A model generated the notes under the pieces. It was not told where the DNA came from. It searched no databases and was given only the letters and a program-made list of their open reading frames with translations. A stretch of DNA of 64,000 bases from assembly GCA_009842675.1 (NCBI GenBank), contig VYEX01000024.1, positions 1 through 64,000 of the forward strand, written 5' to 3'. The translations under genes were made by a program, and so were the position numbers. Positions 1-8,365 of the stretch are shown here, one piece after another (the first letter of the stretch is position 1; every line of letters starts with the position of its first letter). The DNA is from Acidimicrobiia bacterium (GTDB taxonomy: Bacteria > Actinomycetota > Acidimicrobiia > Acidimicrobiales > Bin134).

Positions 1-1350
1 GTGCTGCGACTGCTCGGACCCCGGAGCCGACGGGCGGTGGTGACCATGGTCTTGGCGGTGGCCGGCGCGGCGGTGCTGGAGTCGCTGGTGGTGGATCTGG
101 CCGAGGGGTTGGGGCTGGAAACACTGACCGACCGCCTGTATGCCCGGCGGGGCGGGGTGAACTGGGCCAGTGCCGTGGGCCTGGCCGTGGTGTCGGGCCT
201 GCTGGCCGTGGTGGGCCGGGGCCGGTTCCGCCAGGCACGAGCCCGCGTCGCCGAGCTGGAGGGCACCAAGCGGACCCAGGCCAACGTGGGGCTCATAGTG
301 TTGACCGCCGCGGTGTTGATCGTGCTGCCGCTGTTCGCGGGCAAGCTCACCAACGAGCTGCTGGCCAATGTGGGGCTGTTCGTGCTGTTGGCCCTGGGGC
401 TCAACGTGGTGGTTGGCCTGGCCGGCATCCTCGACTTGGGATACGTGGCCTTCTTCGCCGTGGGCAGCTATTCCGCCGCGGTGCTCACCGCGGCCACCTC
501 TCCGAAGATCGCCCCAGAAATGCCTTGGCTGGCGGCCCTCATCGTGGTGGTGATTATCACCGGCCTCGTAGGGCTGTTCATCGGCGCGCCGGTGATCCGA
601 ATGCGGGGTGACTACCTGGCCATCGTCACCCTCGGTTTCGGCGAGATCATCCGGCTGCTGTTCTTGTCCGACTGGCTGTCGGGGTGGTTCGGGGGGTCGC
701 AGGGCATCACCAACATCCCCGCCGCAGGCATCTTCGGCCTCACCGACGTAGCCGGGACCGACCCGCGCCGGGTGTTCTATCTGGTGCTGGCCTTCTGCGC
801 GCTGGCCATCTACGTGTCGTGGCGGCTGGAGCGTTCTCGGCTGGGGCGGGCCTGGATGGCGGTGCGGGAGGACGAGACGGTGGCCGAGGCCATGGGCATC
901 AACACCGTGAACGTCAAGTTGCTGGCCTTCGTGGTGGGCGCGGTGCTGGGCTCATTCAGCGGCGCCATCTTCGCCGCCAAGGTCGGATCGGTATTTCCGG
1001 CCAGCTTCCTGATCTTGGTTTCGATCGTGATCCTGGTGGTAGTGATCTTCGGAGGCATGGGCAACATCATCGGGGTGATAGCCGGTTCCGCGGTGCTGAT
1101 CGGGGTGCTGGGCGGTCCCAAGCAGCCCGGCCTGCTAGTCGAGTTCTCCGAGTTCAAGCTGCTCATCTACGGAGCGTTGCTGATCTGGATGATGCTGGCC
1201 CGGCCCGAGGGTCTCATTCCCAGCGTGCGGCGCACCCGCGAGCTACGCCAGCACGAGATGGCCCAGGACGCATGGCTGCGGGGTGAAGTCGACGACGACA
1301 ACGGGAACGGCCCCGGCGACGGGGGCTCGCAACGGGCGGTGCAGCCATGA
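1..1350 (+). CDS. livM: Branched-chain-type ABC importer permease LivM (5' end at window edge)
   Basis: Membrane permease subunit of a HAAT-family (branched-chain amino acid/amide) ABC importer. The permease fold covers roughly residues 95-410, with about nine hydrophobic segments, the family motif GLNVVVGL at 133-140 and a cytoplasmic coupling loop AVREDETVAEAMGI at 287-300. The first ~90 residues are an N-terminal extension with two more hydrophobic stretches; LivM of usual length (~300-365 aa) lacks it. The GTG at base 1 is only the first in-frame start inside the window, so the true start may lie upstream. The stop overlaps the livG start (ATGA). The matching livH and binding-protein genes are presumably upstream of the window. 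The substrate cannot be read from sequence. Confidence 0.88.
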   Translation: MLRLLGPRSRRAVVTMVLAVAGAAVLESLVVDLAEGLGLETLTDRLYARRGGVNWASAVGLAVVSGLLAVVGRGRFRQARARVAELEGTKRTQANVGLIVLTAAVLIVLPLFAGKLTNELLANVGLFVLLALGLNVVVGLAGILDLGYVAFFAVGSYSAAVLTAATSPKIAPEMPWLAALIVVVIITGLVGLFIGAPVIRMRGDYLAIVTLGFGEIIRLLFLSDWLSGWFGGSQGITNIPAAGIFGLTDVAGTDPRRVFYLVLAFCALAIYVSWRLERSRLGRAWMAVREDETVAEAMGINTVNVKLLAFVVGAVLGSFSGAIFAAKVGSVFPASFLILVSIVILVVVIFGGMGNIIGVIAGSAVLIGVLGGPKQPGLLVEFSEFKLLIYGALLIWMMLARPEGLIPSVRRTRELRQHEMAQDAWLRGEVDDDNGNGPGDGGSQRAVQP

Positions 1351-2177
1351 CCGACACCCAAGCCGCCGCCGCGGCCGCCGTCCCCGGGGCTGGTCAACCG
1401 CTGTTGGAGACCCGAGGCCTCAGCGTGGACTTCGGTGGTTTGCACGCTTTGGACCAGCTCGCCTTCGAGGTGCGCGAGGGCGAGATCGTATCGGTGATCG
1501 GGCCGAACGGCGCAGGCAAGACCACGCTGTTCAATGCCATCACCGCCACAGTGGAGGTGTCTGGCGGCGACATCGTCTTCGAAGGCCAGTCGCTGCTGGG
1601 GCTGGACCCCAACCGGGTGACGTCTCGGGGCATTGCGCGGACCTTCCAGAACGTCCGCCTGTTCGCCAACATGTCGGTGCTCGAAAACGTCATGGTGTCC
1701 CAGCACTGCCGCACCAAACAGCACGCCTTCGGCGCTCTCCTCTACACCAAAGCCTTCCGCCAGGAAGAAGCCGAGATTCGCCAGCGGGGCGAGGAGATAC
1801 TCAGGTTTTTCGGCACCCGGCTGATCGGCTACCGGATGGACCAGCCCGCCTTCACCCTCTCCTACGCCAACCGGCGCCGCCTGGAGATCGCACGGGCCAT
1901 GGCCACCCAGCCCAAGCTGATCCTGCTCGATGAGCCGGTGGCCGGCATGAACCCGGTGGAGTCGGCCGAGCTAACCGGCCTGATCGGCCGATTGCGCGAT
2001 GAGTGGGGTTTCGCCATCGTGGTGATCGAACACGACATGGGGGTGGTGCGCGAGGTGTCGGACCGGGTGGTGGTGTTGGACCACGGGGTGAAAATCGCCG
2101 AGGGCAACTACGCCGACGTGGCCAACGACCCCCAGGTGATCGAGGCCTACCTCGGCAAGGGAGCCGGGGAGAGATGA
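1347..2177 (+). CDS. livG: ABC importer ATP-binding subunit LivG
   Basis: Cytoplasmic ATPase of the livMGF importer, 276 aa. Walker A GPNGAGKTT starts at residue 52, the Walker B region reads LILLDEPVAGMNP, and the long LivG-specific insertion between them is present (QNVRLFANMSVLENVMV). The signature motif is LSYANRRRLEIARAM rather than the usual LivG LSYGQQRRLEIARA, a mild deviation. The ATG lies inside the livM stop (ATGA) and its own stop overlaps the livF start in the same way, so the three genes are translationally coupled. Confidence 0.93.
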   Translation: MTDTQAAAAAAVPGAGQPLLETRGLSVDFGGLHALDQLAFEVREGEIVSVIGPNGAGKTTLFNAITATVEVSGGDIVFEGQSLLGLDPNRVTSRGIARTFQNVRLFANMSVLENVMVSQHCRTKQHAFGALLYTKAFRQEEAEIRQRGEEILRFFGTRLIGYRMDQPAFTLSYANRRRLEIARAMATQPKLILLDEPVAGMNPVESAELTGLIGRLRDEWGFAIVVIEHDMGVVREVSDRVVVLDHGVKIAEGNYADVANDPQVIEAYLGKGAGER

Positions 2178-2953
2178 ACCCGGGCCACCCAGATCCGACG
2201 GCTGCCTCCGGCGACGGCGTGGTCGGCGCGGCTACCCCGCTGCTGGAGATGCGCTCGGTCAACGCCCACTACGGCGCGGTGCACGCCCTTGTCGACGTGG
2301 ATTTGGCGATATACGAGGGCGAGCTGGTGTGCCTGCTCGGCGGCAACGCCAGCGGCAAGTCCACCACCCTCAAGACCCTGCTGGGAATGCTCAAGCCCAC
2401 CTCAGGGGAGGTGGTGCTTGATGGCGAAGTGGTCAACGACCAGCCCACCAGCTACCGGGTGGCGCGCGGCGTGACGATGGTCCCGGAGAACCGCCGGCTG
2501 TTCAAGCGCCTGACCGTGCGCGAGAACCTCGACCTCGGCGCTTACCTGCGCTCTGATTCCGATCAGATTGCGGCCGACATGGAGCGGGTGTTCGAGCTGT
2601 TTCCCCGGGTCAAGGAGCGTCTCAACCAGAAGTCGGGGACGCTTTCGGGGGGCGAACAGCAGATGGTGGCCATCGGCCGGGCCCTCATGGCCAATCCTAG
2701 GGTGCTGTTGATGGACGAGCCCTCCATGGGCTTGGCACCCGCCCTGGTGCAACAGAACTTCGAGCTCATCCAGCAGATCCACCAGGCCGGGCTGACCGTG
2801 TTCATGGTGGAGCAGAACGCCAACATGGCCCTGTCCATCGCCGATCGGGGCTGGGTGCTGCAAACCGGCCGAGTGGTGCTCGACGACACCGCCGAGAACC
2901 TCCTGGCCCACCCCGACTTACAAGCCTCCTACCTCGGCACGGCCGAGCAGTAG
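2174..2953 (+). CDS. livF: ABC importer ATP-binding subunit LivF
   Basis: Second ATPase of the same importer, 259 aa. Walker A GGNASGKST, signature LSGGEQQMVAIGRAL, Walker B LLMDEPSMGLAP and the LivF-type C-terminus (VEQNANMALSIADRGWVLQTG) are all present. The frame is open further upstream inside livG, but the ATG at 2174 in the ATGA overlap gives the normal LivF length and is chosen as the start. LivF and LivG form a heterodimer on the cytoplasmic face of LivH/LivM. This is the last gene of the transporter block; a 38-nt gap separates it from the next gene. Confidence 0.93.
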   Translation: MNPGHPDPTAASGDGVVGAATPLLEMRSVNAHYGAVHALVDVDLAIYEGELVCLLGGNASGKSTTLKTLLGMLKPTSGEVVLDGEVVNDQPTSYRVARGVTMVPENRRLFKRLTVRENLDLGAYLRSDSDQIAADMERVFELFPRVKERLNQKSGTLSGGEQQMVAIGRALMANPRVLLMDEPSMGLAPALVQQNFELIQQIHQAGLTVFMVEQNANMALSIADRGWVLQTGRVVLDDTAENLLAHPDLQASYLGTAEQ

Positions 2954-2991
2954 GGTTGTCTTCCAACGGGCGAAGGCATTAGGAGGCAGAC

Positions 2992-3624
2992 ATGTCTGAC
3001 AGCCAAGCAATGACTAGCAGCATGGGCGACGTTTACCCGGCACGGTTGAATGTCGACTATCCAGAAGGGGGACTTAGTCGGGTCAAGACGCTTTTTCGGA
3101 TCATTTTGGTTATTCCCATCGCAATCGTGATGGTGTTGATTACCGGATCCGGCACCGACGAAGCAGCCTTGTACGCGGGCGGCGCACTGTTCCTTCCCAC
3201 TCTGTTGATGATCCTGTTTCGCCGCAAGTATCCGCGGTGGTGGTTCGACTGGAACCTCGAAGTCACCAGGTTCACGGCCCGAGTGTGGGCCTACCTGGAC
3301 TTGTTGCGCGACGAATATCCCTCAACCGATGAGGAGCAGGCCGTCCACCTCGACTTGGACTACCCCGACGCGTCCCGCGACTTGAATCGTTGGCTGCCAT
3401 TGGTCAAGTGGATTCTCGCCATTCCCCACTACATCGTTCTGGCCATCCTGGGCATCGGAGCAATCCTGAGCGTTGTGATCGCGTGGTTCGCAATCCTCAT
3501 CACCGGTCGCTACCCACGCCGCCTCTTCGACTACGTGGTCGGCGTCAACCGCTGGTGGCTGCGGGTGGGGGCCTACATGTGGCTGCTCATCACCGACCGC
3601 TATCCCCCCTTCTCGCTGAAGTAA
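2992..3624 (+). CDS. DUF4389 membrane protein
   Basis: Small integral membrane protein of 210 aa. It has two similar halves, each with a YP[ED]...R.....[KR]W.L.IPH/IP pattern followed by hydrophobic segments (about residues 33-75 and 135-170) and a closing 'F.V.RW..RV.AY..L..D.YP' element; this duplicated layout is typical of DUF4389 proteins. It contains no catalytic motif and its function is unknown. A good AGGAGG-like ribosome site (attaggaggcag) lies just before the ATG. It follows livF in the same direction but is more likely an independent gene. Confidence 0.8.
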   Translation: MSDSQAMTSSMGDVYPARLNVDYPEGGLSRVKTLFRIILVIPIAIVMVLITGSGTDEAALYAGGALFLPTLLMILFRRKYPRWWFDWNLEVTRFTARVWAYLDLLRDEYPSTDEEQAVHLDLDYPDASRDLNRWLPLVKWILAIPHYIVLAILGIGAILSVVIAWFAILITGRYPRRLFDYVVGVNRWWLRVGAYMWLLITDRYPPFSLK

Positions 3625-3932
3625 CCCAAACCGGACGAACCAGCAGACCACCGGCCCCCTTCGGGCCGAAGGCGATCCTGCGTTGGGAATCTTGTCGATT
3701 GCCATTTCGAGATACTTGCTGTTCCGCTAGCATGTTGGCTGCCGCTTTGTAGGGGGTACTAGCCCGGTAACTCGGGTTCGCACCAGGGCATGCGGATTTC
3801 GTAACAGACCTTGCGCTGATTGGCGCCAAGGCCTGGTGGAATCTGAAGGAGCCTTTGGTGCGATTTCGCCCTGGTCCCAAGACTTGCGTCTGGGAATCGT
3901 TGGGGGGTCCTCAAGCCCCCAAAACAAAGCGC
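3625..3932. other. 308-nt intergenic stretch with two short hairpins
   Basis: No gene found. A 6-bp G+C hairpin lies 28 nt after the DUF4389 stop (3652-3668). A second, 7-bp inverted repeat (TTGGGGG at 3900-3906 with CCCCCAA at 3916-3922) sits 10 nt before the lipoprotein start, in its leader. An open frame continues upstream of 3933 to 3855, but those residues do not look like protein. Confidence 0.4.
3652..3668 (+). terminator. Possible weak terminator hairpin after the DUF4389 gene
   Basis: CGGCCC, a 5-nt loop, then GGGCCG. No T-tract follows, so the assignment rests only on position and the perfect 6-bp stem. Confidence 0.25.
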
Positions 3933-5261
3933 ATGACCGGTTGCCGGGTGGCCCGGCTCGTTGGTGTCATCGCCCTGGCGGCGGTCGCATCTTCGTGCTT
4001 GCCGGTGGGGAGCGCGTCGACGGACACGCACGCGTCTTCGGCAACAGGAAACGGCCTGTCCGGCGATTCGAGCCCGGCCTCGTCGATTGTCGCGGCGGCA
4101 GCAATTCGGGGCGCCTCCTCAGCGTCTGGGGCTGAGGTCGCATCTGTCAGATTTGATCTAAACGACAACCGCGTCGCCTTGTCCGACTTCGACTTCGAGC
4201 CGGCCGCGACAGCGGGGCAGGCAGCAACACCGACTCCGTTGGCCACTCCTGAGCGCGTGTGGCTGGTGGCCAACGACGAGCAGGCGGCAACTTTGGCGGC
4301 CCACGGCCACCAGATCGGCAATACGGTGATCGTCGCCTCTGGCGACCTCCGAGGACTGCCCTCCCAGACCATGAAGAAGATCCTCGACGCCTCAGAGGTG
4401 GAACTGGATCCGGGCCTCAGCGACGACGCTCTGTGGCAGTTGGAGGTGATCCGCCAGGGCCATCAGATTCCCGGCGGCGGCCTGCTCATGTTCGACTCAG
4501 AAATCGAGCGCCGCATGGTGGCCATCTACGGCCATCCATCGACTTCGGGACTAGGAGTGCTGGGGGAGCAGGGTCCCCAGGAGGGCGCCGAGCGCCTTCG
4601 GTCCATCGCCCAGGGATACGACGCTGACGGCGCGGTGATCTTGCCCACCTTCGAGATCATCGCCACCGTTGCATCGGCCGGCCCCGGAAGCGACGGGGAC
4701 TATTCGGCGATGACCGCTCGGGATGTGATCAGGCCGTGGATCGAGACCGCGGCCGCCAACGACATGTACGTGGTGCTGGACCTCCAGTCGGGACGAAGCG
4801 ACTTCTTGTCGCAGGCGAAGGTCTACGAGGAGTTCCTCCTCCTCCCCCACGTTGGTCTGGCCCTCGATCCCGAGTGGAGGCTCAAGCCCCACGAGGTACA
4901 CCTACAGCAGATCGGCACAGTGGACGCAGCCGAGATCAACCAGGTAGCGGAATGGCTGGCCGGACTGGTACGCGAGCATGCCCTCCCCCAGAAGCTGCTG
5001 ATCGTCCACCAATTCCGCTACTCCATGATCACCAACCGCGAGGCCATAGAGACTCCCCCCGAGCTGGCGGTCCTCATCCACATGGACGGCCAAGGCTCCA
5101 TACAGGCCAAATACAACACCTGGAATGCCTTGACCACCATGGCCGACGCCGACCAGTTCCATTGGGGCTGGAAGAACTTCTACGACGAAGACTCCCCCAT
5201 GGCCACTCCCGAACAAGTCCTAGAACTTTCCCCCAACACGGTGTTCGTATCCTTCCAGTAG
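3933..5261 (+). CDS. Secreted lipoprotein, unknown, possibly barrel-like enzyme
   Basis: Not assigned to a family. The ATG at 3933 is chosen because it begins a clean lipoprotein signal (MTGCRVARLVGVIALAAVA then SSC, lipid Cys at residue 22). A Ser/Ala/Thr-rich tether follows to about residue 80. The remaining ~350 residues alternate predicted strands and helices, with phrases such as YVVLDLQSGRSDF, VGLALDPEWRL, LLIVHQFRYSMI and LIHMDGQGS, in which acidic or His residues end each strand. That pattern would suit a TIM-barrel hydrolase fold, but this is inference. It converges on the oxidoreductase gene with a 4-nt gap. Confidence 0.6.
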   Translation: MTGCRVARLVGVIALAAVASSCLPVGSASTDTHASSATGNGLSGDSSPASSIVAAAAIRGASSASGAEVASVRFDLNDNRVALSDFDFEPAATAGQAATPTPLATPERVWLVANDEQAATLAAHGHQIGNTVIVASGDLRGLPSQTMKKILDASEVELDPGLSDDALWQLEVIRQGHQIPGGGLLMFDSEIERRMVAIYGHPSTSGLGVLGEQGPQEGAERLRSIAQGYDADGAVILPTFEIIATVASAGPGSDGDYSAMTARDVIRPWIETAAANDMYVVLDLQSGRSDFLSQAKVYEEFLLLPHVGLALDPEWRLKPHEVHLQQIGTVDAAEINQVAEWLAGLVREHALPQKLLIVHQFRYSMITNREAIETPPELAVLIHMDGQGSIQAKYNTWNALTTMADADQFHWGWKNFYDEDSPMATPEQVLELSPNTVFVSFQ

Positions 5262-5265
5262 GAGC

Positions 5266-7083
5266 TCAGTCGCTGAAGTCAATGCGGTGGGCGTCGGCTA
5301 TGGCGGTGAGGACGGTGCCGGGGGTGTGGGCATCGCCGATGACGTGGACGGTGAGGTTGGCGGCGGTGAGATCGGCGGAAAGCGGATCGTGGGGGTGTTT
5401 GTCCACGGTGAGGGTTAGGTCGGCCAGGGGCGGAGAATCGACTTTGGTTTGGACATCGACTTCGAGGGTTTGCAGGCGCTCCAAGGCGGGTTGGACCACC
5501 AAGTCGAGCAGGGCGTTGGCCGCTACCCGGCGGCCGGGAGTGGTCAGCGTGACCGCTAGGCCCTGGGTGGCAAGCCACTCGGCCAGGCCAAGGGCTTCGT
5601 AGCCGCCAAAGCGGTCGTCGACCACGGCGGTGGCGCCCTTGGACATGGTGCTGATGTCGGGAATCTCGGCACCGGTGGCGCCAGTGGCCACCACCACCAG
5701 ATCGGGGCGGGCTGAGGTGATAGATTGCCCATCGGCGGTTTGGTTCAGCTGCACATCGACGCCGAGGCGGTCCAGTTCTCGTTCTTGCCAGTCGCAGATG
5801 TCGCCCAGCAACCCCCGGGTGGGCAGCTCTTGGGCCTGCCGGACGGCACCGCCCAAGCGGTTGCGGGCCTCGAACAGCACCACGGAGTGACCCTGTTCAG
5901 CAGCTAGTCGGGCCGCTTCCATGCCGCCGGGTCCGCCGCCGACAACCACTATCCGTCGGGATTGGGAGGTCGAATCCGTGGGCGGGAATTCCAGCTCGCG
6001 TCCCACCGCGGGGTTGACGGCACAGGAGAGGCGGCCCCGGTTGAGGCCGCCGACGCAGCCGTCGTTGCCGGCGATGCAGGGGCGAACCTCGGCCTCTCGG
6101 CCCTCAATGCTCTTGGCTACCAGGTCGGGATCGGCGATGTGGGCTCGGGTGAGGCCCACCATGTCGGCCACTCCGCGGGCGATCAGCTCGTCGGCTTCGG
6201 CCAGGGTGCGGAACCGTCCGGTCACGATGGCGGGCAGGTCGACGGCGGCCACCACCGGGGCGGCCGCCTCCAGCTCGTATCCGGGCGGCTCGTGCATCCC
6301 GCCCATGATCTTGTGGGGCCGCAGGCAGCTTCCGTAGGTGAGGTTCACGTAGTCGATGAGACCGTCGTCGGCCAGCACCTTCACCAGCTCGGCGCAATCG
6401 TGCTCGGTCACTCCCCCGTGGCCCAGCGCTTCTGATCCGATTCGAACTCCCATAGGGATGCCCGGGCCGATCGTTTCCCGCACCGCGCCGACCACCTCGC
6501 GTACCAACCGGATGCGGTTCTCCCATGAGCCGCCGTAGCGGTCGGTGCGCTGGTTGGTGGCCGACGACATGAACTGCTGGAGCAGGTAGCCGTGGGCGAT
6601 GTGGACCTCCACTCCGTGGACTCCGCCCTCGATGCTCCACCGGGCCGCCTGGGCGAAGGCATCGATGAGTTCGGCGATGTCGTCACCGGTCATGGACTTG
6701 GCCGGGCGGCGGATGCTGGGACCGGCCACCTCCGAAGCCGACCACGGCGGCCCTCCGTCGGCCGTCACTCCCTCGTAGCCCAGATGGCCGAGCTGCTGGA
6801 ACACTGCCATGTTGTACGGGGCCAAGCGACCCATCAGCCGGCGGTAGTCGTCTACCACCGAGGCATCGTGCAGTCGCAGCGTGCCCATGTCGGTGGGGTG
6901 GACCGACGCCGCCTCCAGGATGGTGAGCCCGCATCCGCCCGCAGCCCGGGCCTCGTGGTAGGCGATCAGCTCGTCGGTGACCCGGCCCTGGCCAATGTTG
7001 GTGCCGTGCGCGGTGCGCACCACCCGGTTCTTGATCTCCAGCCCATTGATCTCAATCGGCACCAGAACGTGCTCGTAGCTCAT
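5266..7083 (-). CDS. Old-yellow-enzyme/FAD fusion oxidoreductase (2,4-dienoyl-CoA reductase type)
   Basis: 605 aa, laid out like bacterial FadH: an FMN-binding OYE barrel (residues ~1-330, with VEVHIAHGYLLQQF and NQRTDRYGGSWENR), an iron-sulfur segment, then an FAD/NAD(P)-binding module starting IVVVGGGPGGMEAAR. Family members reduce unsaturated CoA esters or related enones with NAD(P)H. The [4Fe-4S] motif is unusual: C336, C343 and C354 are present, but the second Cys of the usual C-x2-C-x3-C is Gly339 (CIAGNDGC). The open frame continues 184 codons upstream across the MFS gene, but the ATG at 7083, inside the MFS stop (ATGA), begins a normal N-terminus (MSYEHVLVPIEING). Substrate unknown. 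Confidence 0.85.
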   Translation of the reverse strand: MSYEHVLVPIEINGLEIKNRVVRTAHGTNIGQGRVTDELIAYHEARAAGGCGLTILEAASVHPTDMGTLRLHDASVVDDYRRLMGRLAPYNMAVFQQLGHLGYEGVTADGGPPWSASEVAGPSIRRPAKSMTGDDIAELIDAFAQAARWSIEGGVHGVEVHIAHGYLLQQFMSSATNQRTDRYGGSWENRIRLVREVVGAVRETIGPGIPMGVRIGSEALGHGGVTEHDCAELVKVLADDGLIDYVNLTYGSCLRPHKIMGGMHEPPGYELEAAAPVVAAVDLPAIVTGRFRTLAEADELIARGVADMVGLTRAHIADPDLVAKSIEGREAEVRPCIAGNDGCVGGLNRGRLSCAVNPAVGRELEFPPTDSTSQSRRIVVVGGGPGGMEAARLAAEQGHSVVLFEARNRLGGAVRQAQELPTRGLLGDICDWQERELDRLGVDVQLNQTADGQSITSARPDLVVVATGATGAEIPDISTMSKGATAVVDDRFGGYEALGLAEWLATQGLAVTLTTPGRRVAANALLDLVVQPALERLQTLEVDVQTKVDSPPLADLTLTVDKHPHDPLSADLTAANLTVHVIGDAHTPGTVLTAIADAHRIDFSD

Positions 7084-8261
7084 TGCACGTCTCCCACTCG
7101 GTTGGTGCGGGCAAAGCAGGCGGCCCCGACTCCGCTGCACAGGGCCATGGCCAGCCAAGCCCAGGTGTAGGTGCCCAGCAAGTCGACCAAAGCGCCGAAA
7201 CTCACCGGAGTGGCCAGCGCCCCCAAGTAATAGCCGGTCATGGTGACACCGGTGGCCCGGGCCACGGCGTGGGGCGCCCGGTCGACTACCGCGGCGTGCA
7301 TGATGCCGATGGCGGCCAATTGGGCAATAAAGCCGACGAACATACCGATGGCGGCAATGGCCACACCTAGTGACAAGCCGCTCATGATGACCAAATTCGA
7401 CGCCGCCAACACCGAACTCAGCCCAACGATGAGCGGCACCCGTCGAGCTCGGCCCAGGTAGTCGGCCCGCAACGCAGTGAGCGACATGCAAATGGCGCCG
7501 ACTCCCGCGGCCAGCCCAGATATCGCCCCGGCCACCGGCTTGGAGGTGCCCAGGGCCTCGTCGAGATACGGAACTGTCCAGGAAAACAGCGGCTGTCCTG
7601 AGCCGACCACGAAGCAAGCCGACACCGCGAACCACCAGAACCCTTTGGGAAGTACCGAAGCACCAGTCTGGGCCCCCCGCTGGGAGGCGCGTATGTCGGG
7701 AATGACGGCCGACGAAATGAGCGCGCTGGCCCCGGCAGCGGTCCCGGCGATCATCAAAATGAGGTTCCAGCTCCAGCGATCAGACGCCCAGGGCACAAGA
7801 GTGGCGCTGATCAATGCCACCATCGGCACCCCGGACGTCTTGGCCGACAATGCCAGGGTTCGGCGGCTTTCGGGCACCGCGGCGGCCACCGCCTCGTTGG
7901 TGGCCGCGTTGGCCAGGGCGTAGCCGAAGCCGGCGAATACCGCGGCTCCAACCAAGGCTGCGTAGCTGTCGAGAACCGCCGCCGTCCACGCGGCAACGGC
8001 CACGATCAATTGGTCGGCAATCACCGCAGTGCGGGTGCCGACTCTCTCGGTGATCCGGGCGCCAATGATCGAGCCCAATCCGGTACAGCCGAAATGGAGG
8101 CTCACCAGCAGCCCTACTTGGGCTCGCGAGATGCCGAGGTCGTCGCGCAACGCGGCGACGAAATAGCCCGGGAAGAATCCCAGGCTCGACCCAAACCCCA
8201 GCACCATCATGCTGGCTGCCACCACGGCTGGGCCTCGGCCAACCTTTGACAGTGCTGTCAT
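7080..8261 (-). CDS. Major facilitator superfamily transporter
   Basis: 393 aa with about twelve hydrophobic segments and an MFS-type loop 2-3 (ITERVGTRTAV). N-terminal TM1 is GFGSSLGFFPGYFVAAL and the second half restarts near residue 210 (GFWWFAVSACFVVGSGQP). Its substrate cannot be predicted. It overlaps the downstream reductase by 4 nt, which suggests that the two form one operon and that the transporter moves the reductase's substrate or product. It is divergent from the phosphotransferase gene. Confidence 0.85.
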   Translation of the reverse strand: MTALSKVGRGPAVVAASMMVLGFGSSLGFFPGYFVAALRDDLGISRAQVGLLVSLHFGCTGLGSIIGARITERVGTRTAVIADQLIVAVAAWTAAVLDSYAALVGAAVFAGFGYALANAATNEAVAAAVPESRRTLALSAKTSGVPMVALISATLVPWASDRWSWNLILMIAGTAAGASALISSAVIPDIRASQRGAQTGASVLPKGFWWFAVSACFVVGSGQPLFSWTVPYLDEALGTSKPVAGAISGLAAGVGAICMSLTALRADYLGRARRVPLIVGLSSVLAASNLVIMSGLSLGVAIAAIGMFVGFIAQLAAIGIMHAAVVDRAPHAVARATGVTMTGYYLGALATPVSFGALVDLLGTYTWAWLAMALCSGVGAACFARTNRVGDVQ

Positions 8262-8365
8262 ATGCCTTGCTTGCCCAACACTCCCGGCGACGTTACTGGG
8301 CAGCAGACCTGGCCCAATGGTTCGCGACGCTCATCGGCTATGAGGTAGCCCGGTACGCTCCACGA

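Noticed and set aside
3741-3830. tRNA-like stretch with GGGTTCGCACC
   Set aside because: No acceptor or anticodon stem could be drawn around it.
8246-8365. Upstream ATG start for the phosphotransferase
   Set aside because: It would overlap the divergent MFS start and leave no promoter space; the added residues do not match the family.
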